Shown piece by piece: positions 30,285 to 44,316 of a DNA stretch of 64,000 nucleotides. The stretch comes from Chrysomallon squamiferum (taxonomy: Eukaryota; Mollusca; Gastropoda; Neomphalida; Peltospiridae). The notes under the pieces are model-generated. The model had not been told where the DNA came from. It did not search any database and saw nothing but the letters and a program-made list of their open reading frames with translations. The stretch lies in NCBI GenBank assembly GCA_012295275.1, contig CM022679.1, forward strand, positions 20,648,342 to 20,712,341, given 5' to 3'. Every line of letters starts with the position of its first letter. Positions within the stretch are counted from its first letter, which is position 1. The position numbers were made by a program, and so were the translations under genes.

Positions 30285-33200
30285 ATGACTGACTAAAAGG
30301 AAGCGCATAGGAAGATGGTATTTCGGAGGTTTCGCCAGTGCTGCGGCTGCATGCTGTACCCACCCTTTAGATCTTTTGAAGGTAAATCCGTTACGTTATC
30401 TTTAATTCGTTACTGAATGGAATATTTTAGGTGTTTTATATTTTGCATTTATATGAAGGCATTTTGATCAATACCAATATGCCTTATACAGCTTTATCAT
30501 ATTATTTTATTTAACACACATGAATGAATGAAACATGATCAATGTCTAATGAATTATTAATTTATTATATACTAATTACTATAGAGCATTTAAGTGCTTA
30601 AGATTAATTCTTTCTGAAGAATATGACCCCACATCAAAGTGATTTTTACATAAATATTTTTCTCATTTGTTGTTTTAATAATATGATACTGAATAGCCCC
30701 TGCATAGTAGCAGGCTATGCACGTTTTCTTGTTTATCCAGTGTTAAGAATTTGTTATTATTGATCTCATTAGAAACTACATTACTTCGTACTGTATCCAG
30801 ATAACTCTGTCAACAGTGGCATTCAGAGGTCTGGTGATGCCTGGGGCCAACTCCGTGTTTGTGTGCCCCAAAGACTCAAGTATCTTAAGACCTAGTACTG
30901 AAAAAGTATTATGATAAAGGAAGATATTTTGAATATGTAAACACATATGAAATATAAAATAAAAACTTTATTTGATTTAAATATAAACCAACCAAATATA
31001 TTAAGCTTTTCTCTTATTGGATGCTCCCCCCCCCATTTGGATGCCTGGAACCACCTCCCCTTCAGCCTCCCCCTCTGCATGTCAGTGTCAGTCAATACAG
31101 TAATACAGTGACAACAGTAATTTTTGTGTTATTCAGCTTGCCCTGGTGTTTGAATTCTTGGAATCTTTCAGTTGTAAAGTGTTTACTTGCAGTCAGTTTA
31201 TAATGACCATTCTTTCTCAGTGTAGCTGATATATCATTAATATATTTCTCACAGGGATAGAGATGTCTATATAAATTTGTATCCATTTTTCTCCTGGTTT
31301 ATGTTTTTTGTTCTTTTCTTCTGGGAATTGTAGAAAACATCCTTCTCAGTATCAAATAATTACTGATATCAAATGGGAGAACTAAATAGTAAATATTCAA
31401 AATATGTTTCTTATTTATAGTTTCACTGAAGTAAGTGCTAATAAATTTTAGTTTTAAAAGTTCAGTAATAAACATTTTTGCACTGCAGTGAAGGAACACA
31501 CCTGTGTTATTTGCTTTATCACTTCGTTATCACTACCCTTACCAGTGTGTTTGTTTTGTATTTGTATTTTTTTTTAATTATATATATAACATGGGAGTAC
31601 CTGGAAAAAATTGCAGTGTTATCTTGTTATCATTAGATCTGTTTCTCACAGTGTTTGTATTCAGGAGGAATATCTTGAACAACCAACCATTTTATTTTAT
31701 ATTAATGGCTTGTTTTCTCATGATTGACAATATTTCTTGTGATTTTTTATTTTATTTTTTATTATTTTATTTTATTATTTTTATTTTAATATTATTTTAT
31801 TTCATTTTATTTTTGTTTTATTTTTATATCTTTTGATTGATCTTTTTTTATATATTTCCAATAATTAACAATTATGAGGAACATACTGAATTTTTATTTT
31901 GCATTTTGTTAAATTTTTATTAGCATGCAGTTAAGTCCTAACCTTGGTGTTATGAACAATTTCAAAAACTTGTGGCTATGAACATCAGTCAGATATCTTT
32001 CCTAAGTTACAAAAATTGCTTTTTAAAAATGATGACTCTGTTCCAAGGTGATCTCAGACAGGACATCACTCTCAGCTGAAATTTAGTTCCGAGGTGTGAC
32101 AGGGCAAAGTATTCCTTTTAATAAGATTATTGTTAATTTTTTTTTTTTTTTTTTGTATAAGATTTATTTTATTAAATTAATTAATATTAACTTTCAGGTA
32201 CATCTTCAAACCCAGCAGAAAGAAAATATTGGGTTGGCCAAGATGGCTGTGCGTGTTGTAAAGTCTGATGGTATTCTTGGTCTCTACAATGGACTCTCAG
32301 CCTCCATAACACGACAGGTAAGTTTTTAATGTTATTTGAATGAAAAGATGTTTGACAAAAACACTCTGAACTTCTTTATCATTGATTACTCAGCCTTCTC
32401 TAGAAAACAGGATGTGTTTACTGGTGACTGGTGAAGTGGAAAAATTTAATAAGATATATCTGGTGTTGATCAGTCAGCTATAAAGTTATATTTGTGTGTG
32501 TGTGTGTGTGAGTGTATGAATATATAGCCAGTACTTAATTTAAAAATCAGTTAATAACATTTTCAATAAGTAACTAATAGTTAAATAATAATTCTAAAAA
32601 TCAATAAATAATATTTTCCATAAATAAACTATATTTAAATGTTTTTATTATACTGTTGTTCAGCACATTATTCTGTTCAGCATACCAGGCTGGATTTAAT
32701 ATTCTTTTTGGAAATATGTCAGAATAGGATGGAATAGTAATAATAAGTTTTCTTTTCTCATCATAATTTGTTTAGAAATCTATTCTTCATTTGATCATTA
32801 AGTATTAAATTTTTATTTGAAATGAAAGTTGAATGAGGTATGCTGTAGGTTTAAAACAAATTTTATTTTCTGTTTCGTAGCTTACGTACTCACTGACTCG
32901 CTTTGCCATATACGAAACAGTGAAAAAACATCTGACTGCAGACGGACAGACTCTTCCATTTTACAAAAAAATTCTGTTAGCTTCGGTGGCTGGTGCCACT
33001 GGTGGGTTTGTTGGAACACCCGCTGATTTAGTGAACGTGAGGTCAGTATGCTGTCTCTTCATATATCTGTTATGTAAACATAACAGTCACTGTCTGTCTG
33101 AATAACTGTTACAAACAAATTGTTTAAATTTTAAAATATACAGTTCAGATAGTTATTTGTTTTTAATTGCTTTGTTTTTTATAATCATATTTGAAAAATT

Positions 33201-34542
33201 ATTTAACTGATTCCATCAATTAATGTTAAAACAGTTTTTTATATTCTTATTTTAACATTTATTTATATTTCAAATTTCTTCTTCATTCATTCATTTATCC
33301 ACTTGTCCATCAAGTAATCTATCCATCTATCTATTCGACCATCCATCAGTCTATCCCTTTCCCATTCATTTCAGTCTTACTTTTCTTTGTCATCTATCTC
33401 TTACTAATTCCCTCTCTTTGTCTATCTCTTGCTGTCTTCTTTCTTTCTTTCTTTCATTAATTTCCATATGTTGTATTTTTCAGAATGCAAAATGACATCA
33501 AGCTGTCAAAAGAAATGAGAAGAAAGTGAGTGGTAATATTTATCTCTGGTGCACAAACTCACCTCTAGTTAGCTCCTTTTCTGCAGGTACAATGTAATAA
33601 CCTTAAACAATGTTACAGAAATGTTTTAATAAAACCTTACAGGTGTGTGCAACACAATGCTTATTATCTTTGTGTGCGCAGGTTTTGGTTTAACATATAT
33701 AAGTCTTATTAATATAGGCCAAATTTTGAAGTTTTATCTTTTGTTTTTCACTGAAAATGCTTGAATATAAATCAACATTCAATGGCTTGTTTTGAAATCA
33801 ATAATTTCTGACTGTTCTTGATATTAAAATTAAAATATACTTCATTTCTCTTTTTAACTTTATTCTGCTTAAAGGTTCTTTAAATTCAGTAAACATTTTT
33901 TCTCAAAAATTAAAAACGATAATGTCATAGTAAAATAGGAGTTATTCAGGTTTTCAAGCCAATAATAATTTTTTCCCTTTAAAGTTCATCTTTATAAAAA
34001 AGACAACAGTTAATAAATGATATTAAACACTGTTGGTTTTTATATTTATATATTTTTTGTTTGTTTGTTAGCAGTAGACTCATGCTGTGTTGACTTCTGT
34101 CTTTTCTAAAAAAATGGTTTTTTTAATTTCATATAATATATAAAGATATATGAAATTCATTAACTATTGGCACATATATCATTTAAAATATTCCTTCCTT
34201 TTGCTGTATTAAGCATATAAAAAGGTAAAAGTAACTGACTGAGTTTCAGCATCTTGCTTTGTCTATAAGACAGCATTACTTAAACATTATATTTAACACT
34301 AGGAGAGGCTATCAAAGAAAACGATATATTTAGTAAGCTTCCAAGTTGTGTCTTCATTAATAACATGGTATAATAGCAAACAAGAACAATTAAAAATATT
34401 TGCTATAGCCATAATGTCATCATATATACGTGGATCAGATTGCACCAGAGTTTCTTTTCTTTTTACATGAAATGATGAAATGGGGGTTTTAGCACTTAAT
34501 ATAATATGTGTTGTGATATTGTGAAAAAAATCAACAACACTC

Positions 34543-34574
<32 letters not shown>

Positions 34575-37500
34575 AAACTTTCAGCTACAAACATGCTATT
34601 GATGGTCTGTATCGTGTTGGTGCTGAGGAAGGGATTACAAAGATGTTCAATGGCGCCACCATGGCCAGTTCCAGGGCAGTTCTAGTAACAGTGGGACAGG
34701 TGAGATAAACTGACTGACTAAGTGATATTATTTTTTTTAATAATAATGGATACACTTAATGTCTCATTGTAAATCTGTAGTAAAGCATTGTTAGAGTTAT
34801 TAACACAAATGAATTGCCATGATTCGACTTATTTAATTCTGTTTTTCCTTCCAAAGAATTATCGTAAAACATTTTTATCAGAAAGTATTGTAATATAAAA
34901 CCTTCTATTATCCATTGGCCTAATGCTTAATGCCAAATAACAACTTTTTATTTACACATCATATTAAGGCTTTTGTTTTTCTAACTGAGAGTGCCACCAT
35001 TGTGTTTCACTGGAATGATAAAGCAGTGTATAAATGTATTTGACAAAATTACAAATAAACTTTATGATGTGTATATATATGATAGAGAGAGAGAGAGAGA
35101 GGGGGGAGAGTGAGGGAGGGAGGTAAGCAGGACATTTGTTGTATTAACAAAAGCTGGCTGTTACATGTGTATTGGAGTATTTCACAGAGCCCAGTGACAT
35201 CACTGAAAACAAGCAGCTAAATTAAAGGCTATGACATACACACACGCTCCTATCTGATAGCATGTGTCTAAACTAACATTACCTATTAATTAGTGAAAAC
35301 AATGCACTGAATGGTGGTAACAGGTTTTGTCATCAGACTACTGAGTTCAAATATGTTAATGTGTAAATAAATGAATGTTCATTAATTCATTTTGGTTTAT
35401 TTTACCTGTCTGTTTCAGTAAACTTTCTGACAGTGTAATTAATATTAACTAATCAAAAAACAAATTACTTGTTTAGAGGACAGTTATATGCATTGCATAG
35501 AAACGTATTTGAATGTTATTTTGCACCCTTGTTCTTTTTACTGAATAAAAAATGTGTATATGTATACACACATACATATATACATACATATTAAAATGCA
35601 ATATTATATATATATGCAGTGAATTTAATTTCAGGGTTTTTATTTTGGTTTTTTAGTTTTTTGTTTGTGTTTTTTTTATTCCTTTTCTTTTTTCTTTATT
35701 TAGCTTGCATTCTATGATGAAATCAAAGGGATGCTGTTGAAAACAAGTTTCTTTGAAGATAACCTAGCCACTCATTTCTCAGCCAGTATCATGGCTGTAA
35801 GTAAAACATTAAAGTAATTCATTAAAACAATTTTATTTGTAATGTAATTTTTTTTTTTTTTTAAATTATAATATTATTTGCTATTACTTGTGTATATACA
35901 TTTTTGAACTGATTGACTGTCATTATCATATGGCATTTTAAAACCATTTCACATAAACAAATTTTGTGAAGAATGTAATTTGCTGTTAGTTTTACATTTT
36001 CTTATATAATTATATTATTATTATTATCAAAATACAGTGGTACCTTGACTTACAAGTGTCCCAACATATATAACTTATATGAGTTTTTTTGACTTATGAG
36101 CAGTCACCTGGTTGATTTTTTGCTTTGAGTTGTGAGCTAAAATCCGAGTTATGAGCGAGCTTCAGATATGCCGCTGTTAGTTGGTGCAACGAACAACACA
36201 ACATCCACCCAGCATCCCACATCTCACTTGTTTACTTCACGTGGTTACCTTGCTGCAGAAGCATCTCTGTTGGGTTGAACTTGTGTTTTGTGCAGTATTT
36301 TGCCAAATTTCTTTTTTCTGGCCATTAATCCTAAGAAAGTGAGTCTAAAGGACAGTGCTGAGAAGAAGAAGCAGATGATGACCATTGAATTAAAGCTTGA
36401 GTTCATAGAAAAACATGAGCGAAGTGTGCATGTAGTCCACTTGGCTACGTATTACGAGGTAGTACTTCTACGATTTGCACTATACTGAAGCTGAAGGAGT
36501 CGATAAAGGCTGTAACTCCAGCCAAGTGCGTTAAAATAATTTGTCTGATCTCAAAGATAAATACACTTTACAAAATCAATTTACTTCTTTACATTCTCTT
36601 TTATTTTGTTTTCATACAATATTTGTCATTTATAAAAAGAAAAAGAAAAATAAGAAATGGGGTGGTTCTTTGGGGGGCTGGAACAGATTAATGGTATTTC
36701 AATTAATTGGGAAAATTGATTTGATAGATGAGTAAATTGAGATACGAGCTCGATCATTAAACTCGTAAGTCGAGATACCACTGTATTATTTAAAATTTTA
36801 TTATTGCATCAGTCACTTTATTGTCCTCATTTTATATCATCACTACAGTTGTAGTTACTTTTGTTGTTGTTTCATATTATCACCATTACAGTTACTGTTG
36901 TTGTTTTGCTATTATTATGATTAACATTAACCTGTACATGTATTCCATAAAGTAGTTGAACCTTTTCAGCACCAAAGTTTGGTGTAACAGATATATTCCA
37001 GTTCCAGATATGTAGGGGAATATTACCTATTTTTACTACTACTGTATAAAAAGTTAGTGTGTTATATTGAGATACCTCATCAGTTATAGTCTTCTAGCAT
37101 GTCATCATACCTCACTGAAAGCAGTGAAAGGGTTAAAGGTGTTTTCTTGGTGGGGTTTTTTTCAGGGTGTTATAGCCACCTTTTTGACACAACCTCTCGA
37201 TGTGATGAAGACTCGAATGATGAATGCAAAACCAGGCCATTATGCAGTAAGTGACATTTCTATAATATGTTGCTTACAAACATGTTCCAAATATAAACAC
37301 TACATGTTAAATGTACTTCCATGAATCCTAAACCAGATGGTAACATGACAATTAAAAAATGTAATTGTAAGCATATTCAATGTGTGTGTGTAAGTGTGTT
37401 GAATTTTGGAATATAATTATATAGTGTGAGAATAGGATCTGTCTAAATTCAGTTTCAGTTTATACAAATAGTTTGTTGGATTTTTTATATAATATTTTTA

Positions 37501-38404
37501 ATACTTTTATGCATAAAATAAAGTTTGTGTATGCGTAACAATCTGAAAACTGTAAACTATAATTATTTCTATTAAAGTTTTCACAGCTTTTTGGATTTTT
37601 GAATTTCAGATAAAAAAACTTCATCCTTTATACATACATACATACATACATACATATTAAATGTTCATTAATTGAATTTCAAACTTCTTTGTAAATAGAG
37701 ATGAATTCTTTAAACAAACCCTATAACAAAAGTAATGATTGTTTTTAGAAATTTGAAAATGCAGAGTTCTGTGAATCATAGAAATAATTGTAACTCTAGA
37801 AATTTAAAAAATGATTTTCAAAAAAATTAAAGCAATGAGAATAAAGGATTATTCATGAGGTTTTTGTTTTAGGTATGTGTGTTTTTTTTAATTTTTATTT
37901 GAAAGGAATCAATTTTATTATTTATTTATGCATTTTTGGATAACACATCATTTTGCTACAAATAACAAGATTGATAAACTATGAGTAATGTTTTGAGAGA
38001 GAGATAGAAAACAGTTTGTGCATAGTAAATTATTATTATTCTTTTTTATTTTATTTTTCTCAGAGTCTTATGGCTTGTGCAGTGGATATTGGGAAAAACG
38101 GCCCATTAGGATTCTTTAAAGTAAGTAACTTTTTGTTTTTAACTAAAATTTCAATTAATTATCATCTCTGTAAGCCAATGGTGAATAATACATCACTGTT
38201 AATTTTCATTAAATACTTGAGAAATTTCTTATCTTATATATTAGCAGTGTATATAAAATATAACAAAAAAATGCAAATGAAAATAATTTTTATTTTTTAT
38301 TTCAGGGTTTTGTTCCAGCATTTGTTCGACTTGGGCCACACACTGTGTTGACCTTCATATTTTTTGAACAGTTGAGACAGAATTTTGGAGACGATCCTAA
38401 ATAA
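30285..38404 (+). CDS. SLC25A10: Mitochondrial dicarboxylate carrier (SLC25A10 homolog)
   Basis: Inner-membrane antiporter exchanging malate or succinate for phosphate, sulfate or thiosulfate. Exons: (30285)-30381, 32198-32317, 32881-33041, 33484-33525, 34585-34699, 35704-35796, 37166-37246, 38064-38120 and 38306-38404 (TAA 38402-38404); all GT-AG and phase-consistent. About 279 residues follow the start region, 287 in human. Three SLC25 repeats are visible with signatures PLDLLKVHLQTQQ, PADLVNVRMQND and PLDVMKTRMMNAKPG, and the opening RWYFGGFASAAAACCTHPLD is the dicarboxylate-carrier N terminus. The start is odd: the frame of RWYFGG has TGA at 30286-30288 and no ATG before exon end; ATG 30285 is one base out of frame and meets TAA after three codons. 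CTG at 30289 is in frame. A one-base assembly error or strain indel is the simplest explanation. Confidence 0.93.
30382..32197 (+). other. SLC25A10 intron 1
   Basis: A 1.8-kb intron carrying hAT-like MITE copy 2 (30814-31087) and a TTTTA-rich low-complexity stretch (about 31739-31830). The moderately long ORFs in it are low complexity or transposon-derived and are not exons. Confidence 0.75.
30814..31087 (+). mobile_element. hAT-like MITE, copy 2, with 8-bp target duplication
   Basis: A 274-bp element. It starts CAGTGGCATTCAGAGG and its other end, read in reverse complement, is CACTGACATGCAGAGG (13 of 16 identical), so it has terminal inverted repeats. The 8 bp on each side are TCTGTCAA (30806-30813) and TCAGTCAA (31088-31095), 7 of 8 identical, matching the 8-bp duplication of hAT transposition. 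No transposase is encoded. It lies in SLC25A10 intron 1. Confidence 0.8.
36035..36783 (+). mobile_element. Tigger/pogo-like non-autonomous element with transposase N-terminal remnant
   Basis: A 749-bp element in SLC25A10 intron 6. Terminal inverted repeats: CAGTGGTACCTTGACTTACA at the left and, reverse-complemented, CAGTGGTATCTCGACTTACG at the right; both ends are flanked by TA (36033-36034, 36784-36785), the Tc1/mariner-superfamily duplication. Inside, 36312-36489 encodes a remnant (KDSAEKKKQMMTIELKLEF, IEKHERSVHVVHLATYYE) that matches the N-terminal helix-turn-helix of Tigger/jerky-type transposases; the rest of the transposase is deleted. It shares its internal junction with the fragment at 23330-23711, so the deleted form itself multiplied. 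Confidence 0.85.
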
Positions 38405-39269
38405 TTCTATTTTATAAATTAGCAAATTCATTACTCACTAGTTTTTAGTTATTAATCAGAATTTTAAACAAAAAATAGAAGAAAATTATCCTGTGGTAAA
38501 AAAAAAAAAAAAAATCCATTTTAAATGTACACTGTCTTAATGACTGAATGTTTGAGTACAAAATTGCAGCCTTGCTTAATCAAATGACTAAAACTATTTA
38601 ATTTGGACATAAAACTCTGTCCATTTCATAATAAATATCATGTTAGACTAAAAGAATCTCACACAAGGAATCTTTTGTAAAAAATTTTTATAAATCTCAA
38701 AATAATTGGTAAAAGAAAAAAGATATTGTTAGGTTAATAATTGAGTTGGTAGAATGAATTGTTGAATATGATGAACTGTATCATTTCTAGGGAATGGCAC
38801 TAGGAATAATCTGTAACAAGGAATAATCTATTTAACTAGGAATAACTTGATTCAAAAGGTGTAATCAGTGTCATTAATAATAATCTATGTTACAAGTATA
38901 AGCATGTTAAGAAATAACTTGTCTTGTTGAATATTCTACATCACTAGGAATAACATTTTTCATTACTTATTGTCAGAGTTATAAATTCTATTTTGTTTTC
39001 CATACATTGCAGATTTTTTTTTCTGGTAATTTAAAATCATGAATGGTAGATTGTTATTTTATCAATGTCATTTTAGGGTTAAGTTTTAAAGGTGGTAGTT
39101 TGCATATAATTTGTGTTGTTGGTGACAGGTTTATGTTGTTTTTGAAAGAAGGAGTTGGACTCCTAGCCATACAAATGTTACAAATTAGCCATTTTAAAAT
39201 AATTTATAGACTGTTGTTACCTGAAAATTTGTTGCTTTTAGTTTCAGCAACTCACTGTTAAGATTGTTT

Positions 39270-39270
<1 letters not shown>

Positions 39271-39316
<46 letters not shown>
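39271..39316. repeat. CA microsatellite
   Basis: About 22 CA dinucleotides downstream of SLC25A10. Confidence 0.95.
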
Positions 39317-39318
<2 letters not shown>

Positions 39319-40041
39319 GCACACACACCTCACATTATACACATATGTATATTGTTTAAATCATGAATGCAATTTTTATCAGTCAAAGCAACTAAAGTGC
39401 TAAATTAATCATGAACAGGTTTAGGGATCTGAAATCCAGAAAATATTTTTCACAAAATTAAAGTGATTTTATTAGTGGAGAATTTTAAAAAATAATAACA
39501 AAAAATGTTTTCTTCTTTGAAGCTGTAATTAGTAATAGTTTTATTTGTTACAAAATATTAATTCTATGTGACATGAAATTTAATAAAGTTGAAAATTGAG
39601 AATATCAATAAGACTAAATTTAAAAAGATAATTTTGTTATCTGATACACAGAAATAGCATAATTATTTTTGTAATCTTCAGATGTAGCTGGAAATATTAT
39701 TCCAGGGACACTAAAAAGATTTCCTTGGTCACTATGAAGGTCTTTTGGTCAAAAACATTAAAAAAAATAATAATACATTTAAATTTTTTTTTTTTAATCA
39801 TTTTCAAGGATATTGTTTTAATTACCAGTCATGTAACAGAAGAAAATAAATTTCTTCTGAGGCTTTTAATTTTCTATGTGTAATAGGCCTTTTTTGATTA
39901 TGGTGCTTTTTGAAACTGCATCCTTTTTGATGTTTCCTGTTTCCAAGTTCAGCTTGCAGCTAAAATTGTCTCTATTTGTAATTAAATTGAACTGTAATGG
40001 TTGTTGTTTCTGTTTCATCAAACTACATTTCTTTAATAATC

Positions 40042-40043
<2 letters not shown>

Positions 40044-40098
<55 letters not shown>
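40044..40098. repeat. TA microsatellite
   Basis: About 27 TA dinucleotides downstream of SLC25A10. Confidence 0.95.
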
Positions 40099-40106
<8 letters not shown>

Positions 40107-43100
40107 TACTATTACCTTTCATACAAATATTTAATATATTTATTAAGATGAAATGATTTTGATCATTGCTGTTTTTAGTGTTCATATGAAACTTTTTTAA
40201 TAAATTCTTTTGTAAAGATTTTTAAAAATACTTTTGTAAATTTAAAAAAATTCTTTTTCTGAAATTTAAATATTATTAAAATGAAAAAAATGGTGGGTTT
40301 TGTTCTTGTTGTCTCTGATCTTTTTTTTTTTTTTTTTTTTGATGTGAACCATTTCTTTTTATTCACATGTTGTTGTTTTTTTTTCCAATTTTTAAGTTAT
40401 AAAATTTTTATTGTTGCCATTTTCATAGTAAGTATATACACACTGTGTCTGTAAATCATCATGACTGAATTATCCATTCATATCCCAGTGATTTCAGTTG
40501 CCAGATTTTTATAAACTAGAATATAATATTTTTTAAACTGAAATGATTCATTCTAGAAAATACTTTTGCTGCCATAAAAAAAAAATCTAGTTTTGTTGTT
40601 TATTTGAATATAATAAGTGATACATGGATGGTCGCTTTTGTAAGTTTTAGCTTGAAATGTTTCAGCAGTGTTGTTAATGTACATGATGCCATAAAGCTAG
40701 TATGTTTGTGTTTCAAGGTGTCAATAGGTATTCATCATATTTTCACTCATTCATTCCATCATTAGTTCTGAGCATAATGTGTATTCTGTCAGTAAACTCT
40801 AATTATCAAAATTACACACAAACAAAAAACATGATAATGTTGTTCTTGATTGTAAATCAGATGATCCAACAGTAAATTGATTAGGCTTAACTGATAAAAA
40901 TAAATAATCACTTTGAGATAAAATATACAAATTATTTAGATAACTAGATAAATTAGATTTACTGATAAAATATGTTGGTATAACTAAGTAGTCTTAAGAA
41001 GTTTTGACAGGGACCTCAAAATTCTTGTATACTTAAGATAATGCGCACAACTGAGAGATTTAACAAGAAACAGGTTTTGTTTGGAGAAACAATTTGTTTC
41101 CAGACTTAATATCATTTGAGTCTGGATTCAGATGCAGACTGGGTTTTAATCAGATGTACAGCAGAGTTGTTTGAAAATGATGTAAACATTTTATGTTTTA
41201 AAAGACAAGCAGGCCTTGATATTGCTCTTAACCATTTTTTTAAAAAGTGTACCTGTGTCGGTTCTAGCAAATAGCCATATTTGTTTTGGTGTCCAAGTTT
41301 CTGTTCATATATTATGAAAGCCAACCTTTGCTAATAATAAAGTTTTATAATTCTATAATGAGCCAAAACAGAAAGACAGTACTAGGTGATATAAAATGGT
41401 AATAATCTTTTTCATGCAGTCATCAGGTTAGTAAATGTGATAAAAATATTGCTCATTCTTTTTCTTCTTTTTCTCCAAAAAAAAAAAAAAGAAGAAAGAT
41501 TTCAGGAGATTGAGCAATTTTGACATTTACTTAGTTATTAATGTTGGTCTCACATCATCATGAGTATTCTGCAGATCACTGACTGTTTGTTTACTCCAAC
41601 ACAGGTACACTTGAATGTTTGTTTTTATTTTGTTGTATAGTTTTCATTTAATCGGAATGGTATATTCCAGAGAAGTAAGTTTTTTCCTTTTTTCTCCTGT
41701 ATTGTTTTGTATATGAATGATTGCAAAGACATTTGTACTGTGGCTACGCACAAATGTACATTGTTTGCTAGTCCAGATAAATACTATGCATATTAACACC
41801 TAAATGTGTCTTTAAGACAGACAGTACAATCAGAAAAACTAATATGACTATGGTGTTCTTTATATTTAAATACACACATTATTTATTTTCATTTATTTTA
41901 TTTTCATTTTTTTATTATCAATCATAATATTTCACTTTGAGATTCTGATCTTTTAAAATATTTATTCAACTATTAATATATTTTATTTTCAAGTGCTGAA
42001 AATAGTGTAAAGTTAAAAAATGTTAACCAGAATTGTATTCTATTATATTTATACTATTTAAATGTATTTAATATTTACTATTGTTGTTATGTATTTCAGT
42101 GCTAGGTTGGAGGAAATTTCAAGAGATGTATTAATCCAAAACATCTGTTTGACTAGATTTTAATATAAATACCAATTTACATACATGAATCCATTGTATA
42201 GATTTACTTTATTATTAATATATGGAAAAGAGAAAGTTATACTATTTATTATTTATTTATTTATTATTTTAAATCTACACTAATCAGTAATTATATCAAA
42301 ATAATTTCCAGTCACCATTTTCACTTTGGTCTTATTATTAAAGTGAGTGAAGAAGATAAAATTGTTTTTCAAAGTAATAATTTGATAATTATGGCTATAC
42401 TGGTTATTTGTTGGATTTTTAAACTTGATCTTTTTGTTATTTTTATTAATTTTTAATGTTTAATTCTTATAATTAAAATAGAAAAAAAAAAAAAGGGCTA
42501 TACAATCAAAAAGAAGAAAGTAAAACATAGCTGTAATATAACAATTTCATGCAAGTGAATTGTGCCTTATTACGTGATGCAGAATTTTAGTTTTATTGTT
42601 TATTAAGTCTGAACAATAATTTACTAGATTGGAATAATAACCAGAATATTTTACTTTATTTGATATATGATAAACACTAGAATTTTTTATATTTATATTT
42701 TGGCACCAGGAATCTAAGAAATGAAAGAATAATGTATTCTGTTTTTGAGATTTGTACAAAGATATTATTATTATTATTATTATTCTAGAAAGTATTTTTT
42801 TAAATCTCGTAATACTAATCTCAGAGATAAAATAATGGGATATTTTTATTTTTATTTTGTTAAATTATTTTTTAAGTTGTGTATTCTTGTTCAAAGATGC
42901 TAGAAGCTTATGCATGGAAAATCATCTAGCATGCATTCCTAGTTGGTAATAATATATTCATTTATTTTAAAGAGCTAAGAAACAAATGCTACCTGCTTAG
43001 TATATCATTAATTAAGCACAATTTTAAGTGATGTCACATAATTATTACTTTTAGTAAGTAGCTGAAAGAACTTGTTGTGACCTCTTGTTCAACAAAAATA

Positions 43101-44279
43101 ATTTACTGCAGAATTAGATAGGAATATTTGTTACTTTTTAATCACAAGGATAATAATTTGTCTCTTTCATACTGCTTTCAGTATTTAATATGCCTATTCT
43201 GATAGTGACATCACAGTACAGAAGCAATATATAGTTTTATCATAATAGTAAAATTCTAAACTCAAGTTGAAAACAGTTTTTCCTTTTCCTAAGTTATTTT
43301 ATTTTCAATTCAAATAAGTTGGATTTTGTATGTCATTTAGACTTTATAACATTTTTTTTTCTTGATAATTTTGTCAGCAGAACCAATCATAGAATTTATG
43401 TAATTTATTTTTTAATTTTTTAATTTTTAAAATTTTATTTATTTATTTATTTTAATTTTAAAAAGGGAAGTGCGTGTTACTGTTTGGTGCATTATCAACA
43501 AAACAATATGTTCCTATACATATAAAATGTTCAGCAGAAAATATAATGTTTTGATGAATATTATACTTTTAATGAGTGTGAAAATAAAAATTCTGTAAAC
43601 TGATGTTGGTTGACTTTTTCATTCAGACAAATATTTTAGTGAAGAAAATATTTTCTGTTCTAAGCTAAACTTAAAAAAAAAAGAAGAAAATCCTAAGGTT
43701 TTGTTCATTAGAACTGCTGAGGGGAAAATATTTAAATGAAACTTTAAGCAACATTTTAATCTATGACTGTGATGCCATAAAGTTATATATAGGTAATGTA
43801 AGGAAACCACCTGATTGGTTAGAAGTCAGCAACATAAAATAGCCAACAGTACCTCTTCCCATTGACAGAAAAACATAATCAGGTCAAGAATTAAAAAAAA
43901 ATCCTGATCAACAGTTAATACATATTACAATGATATAACACTATTGGTTTAGAAAGAAGAAGAAGAAGAAAATATTATAAATATAGACACATACAATAAT
44001 CCAAAGGTTGGTGTAGCGAACTTCTTATTAATTGAGGTATGTGAGTATAATTTTTTAGCAAACTGAATATGTTAATTAAATCTTAAAAACAAAAAATATT
44101 CAAATCTTGTAATTTGCCAGACAAGTTTATTATTTTATTCCTTATGAAAATATGTTAATAAATATAGAGTATAATAACGTTAGCAACAGTTACAATTTCA
44201 TGAAAACTGCATTTGAATACATGACTATAAAATATTGAAAAGTATGTAGTTTGTTTAAATAATTTTAAAATAATACAGT

Positions 44280-44285
44280 GTACAT

Positions 44286-44316
<31 letters not shown>

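Noticed and set aside
30315-30381. ATG at 30315 (MVFRRFRRF) as the SLC25A10 start
   Set aside because: It is in another frame from RWYFGGFASAAAACCTHPLD and does not connect in frame to the conserved carrier sequence in exon 2.
31504-31836. 110-codon Phe/Leu-rich ORF in SLC25A10 intron 1
   Set aside because: Low-complexity TTTTA sequence inside a well-supported intron.
36288-36488. 66-codon ORF as a host gene in SLC25A10 intron 6
   Set aside because: It lies inside the Tigger-like element and matches the N-terminal part of its transposase.
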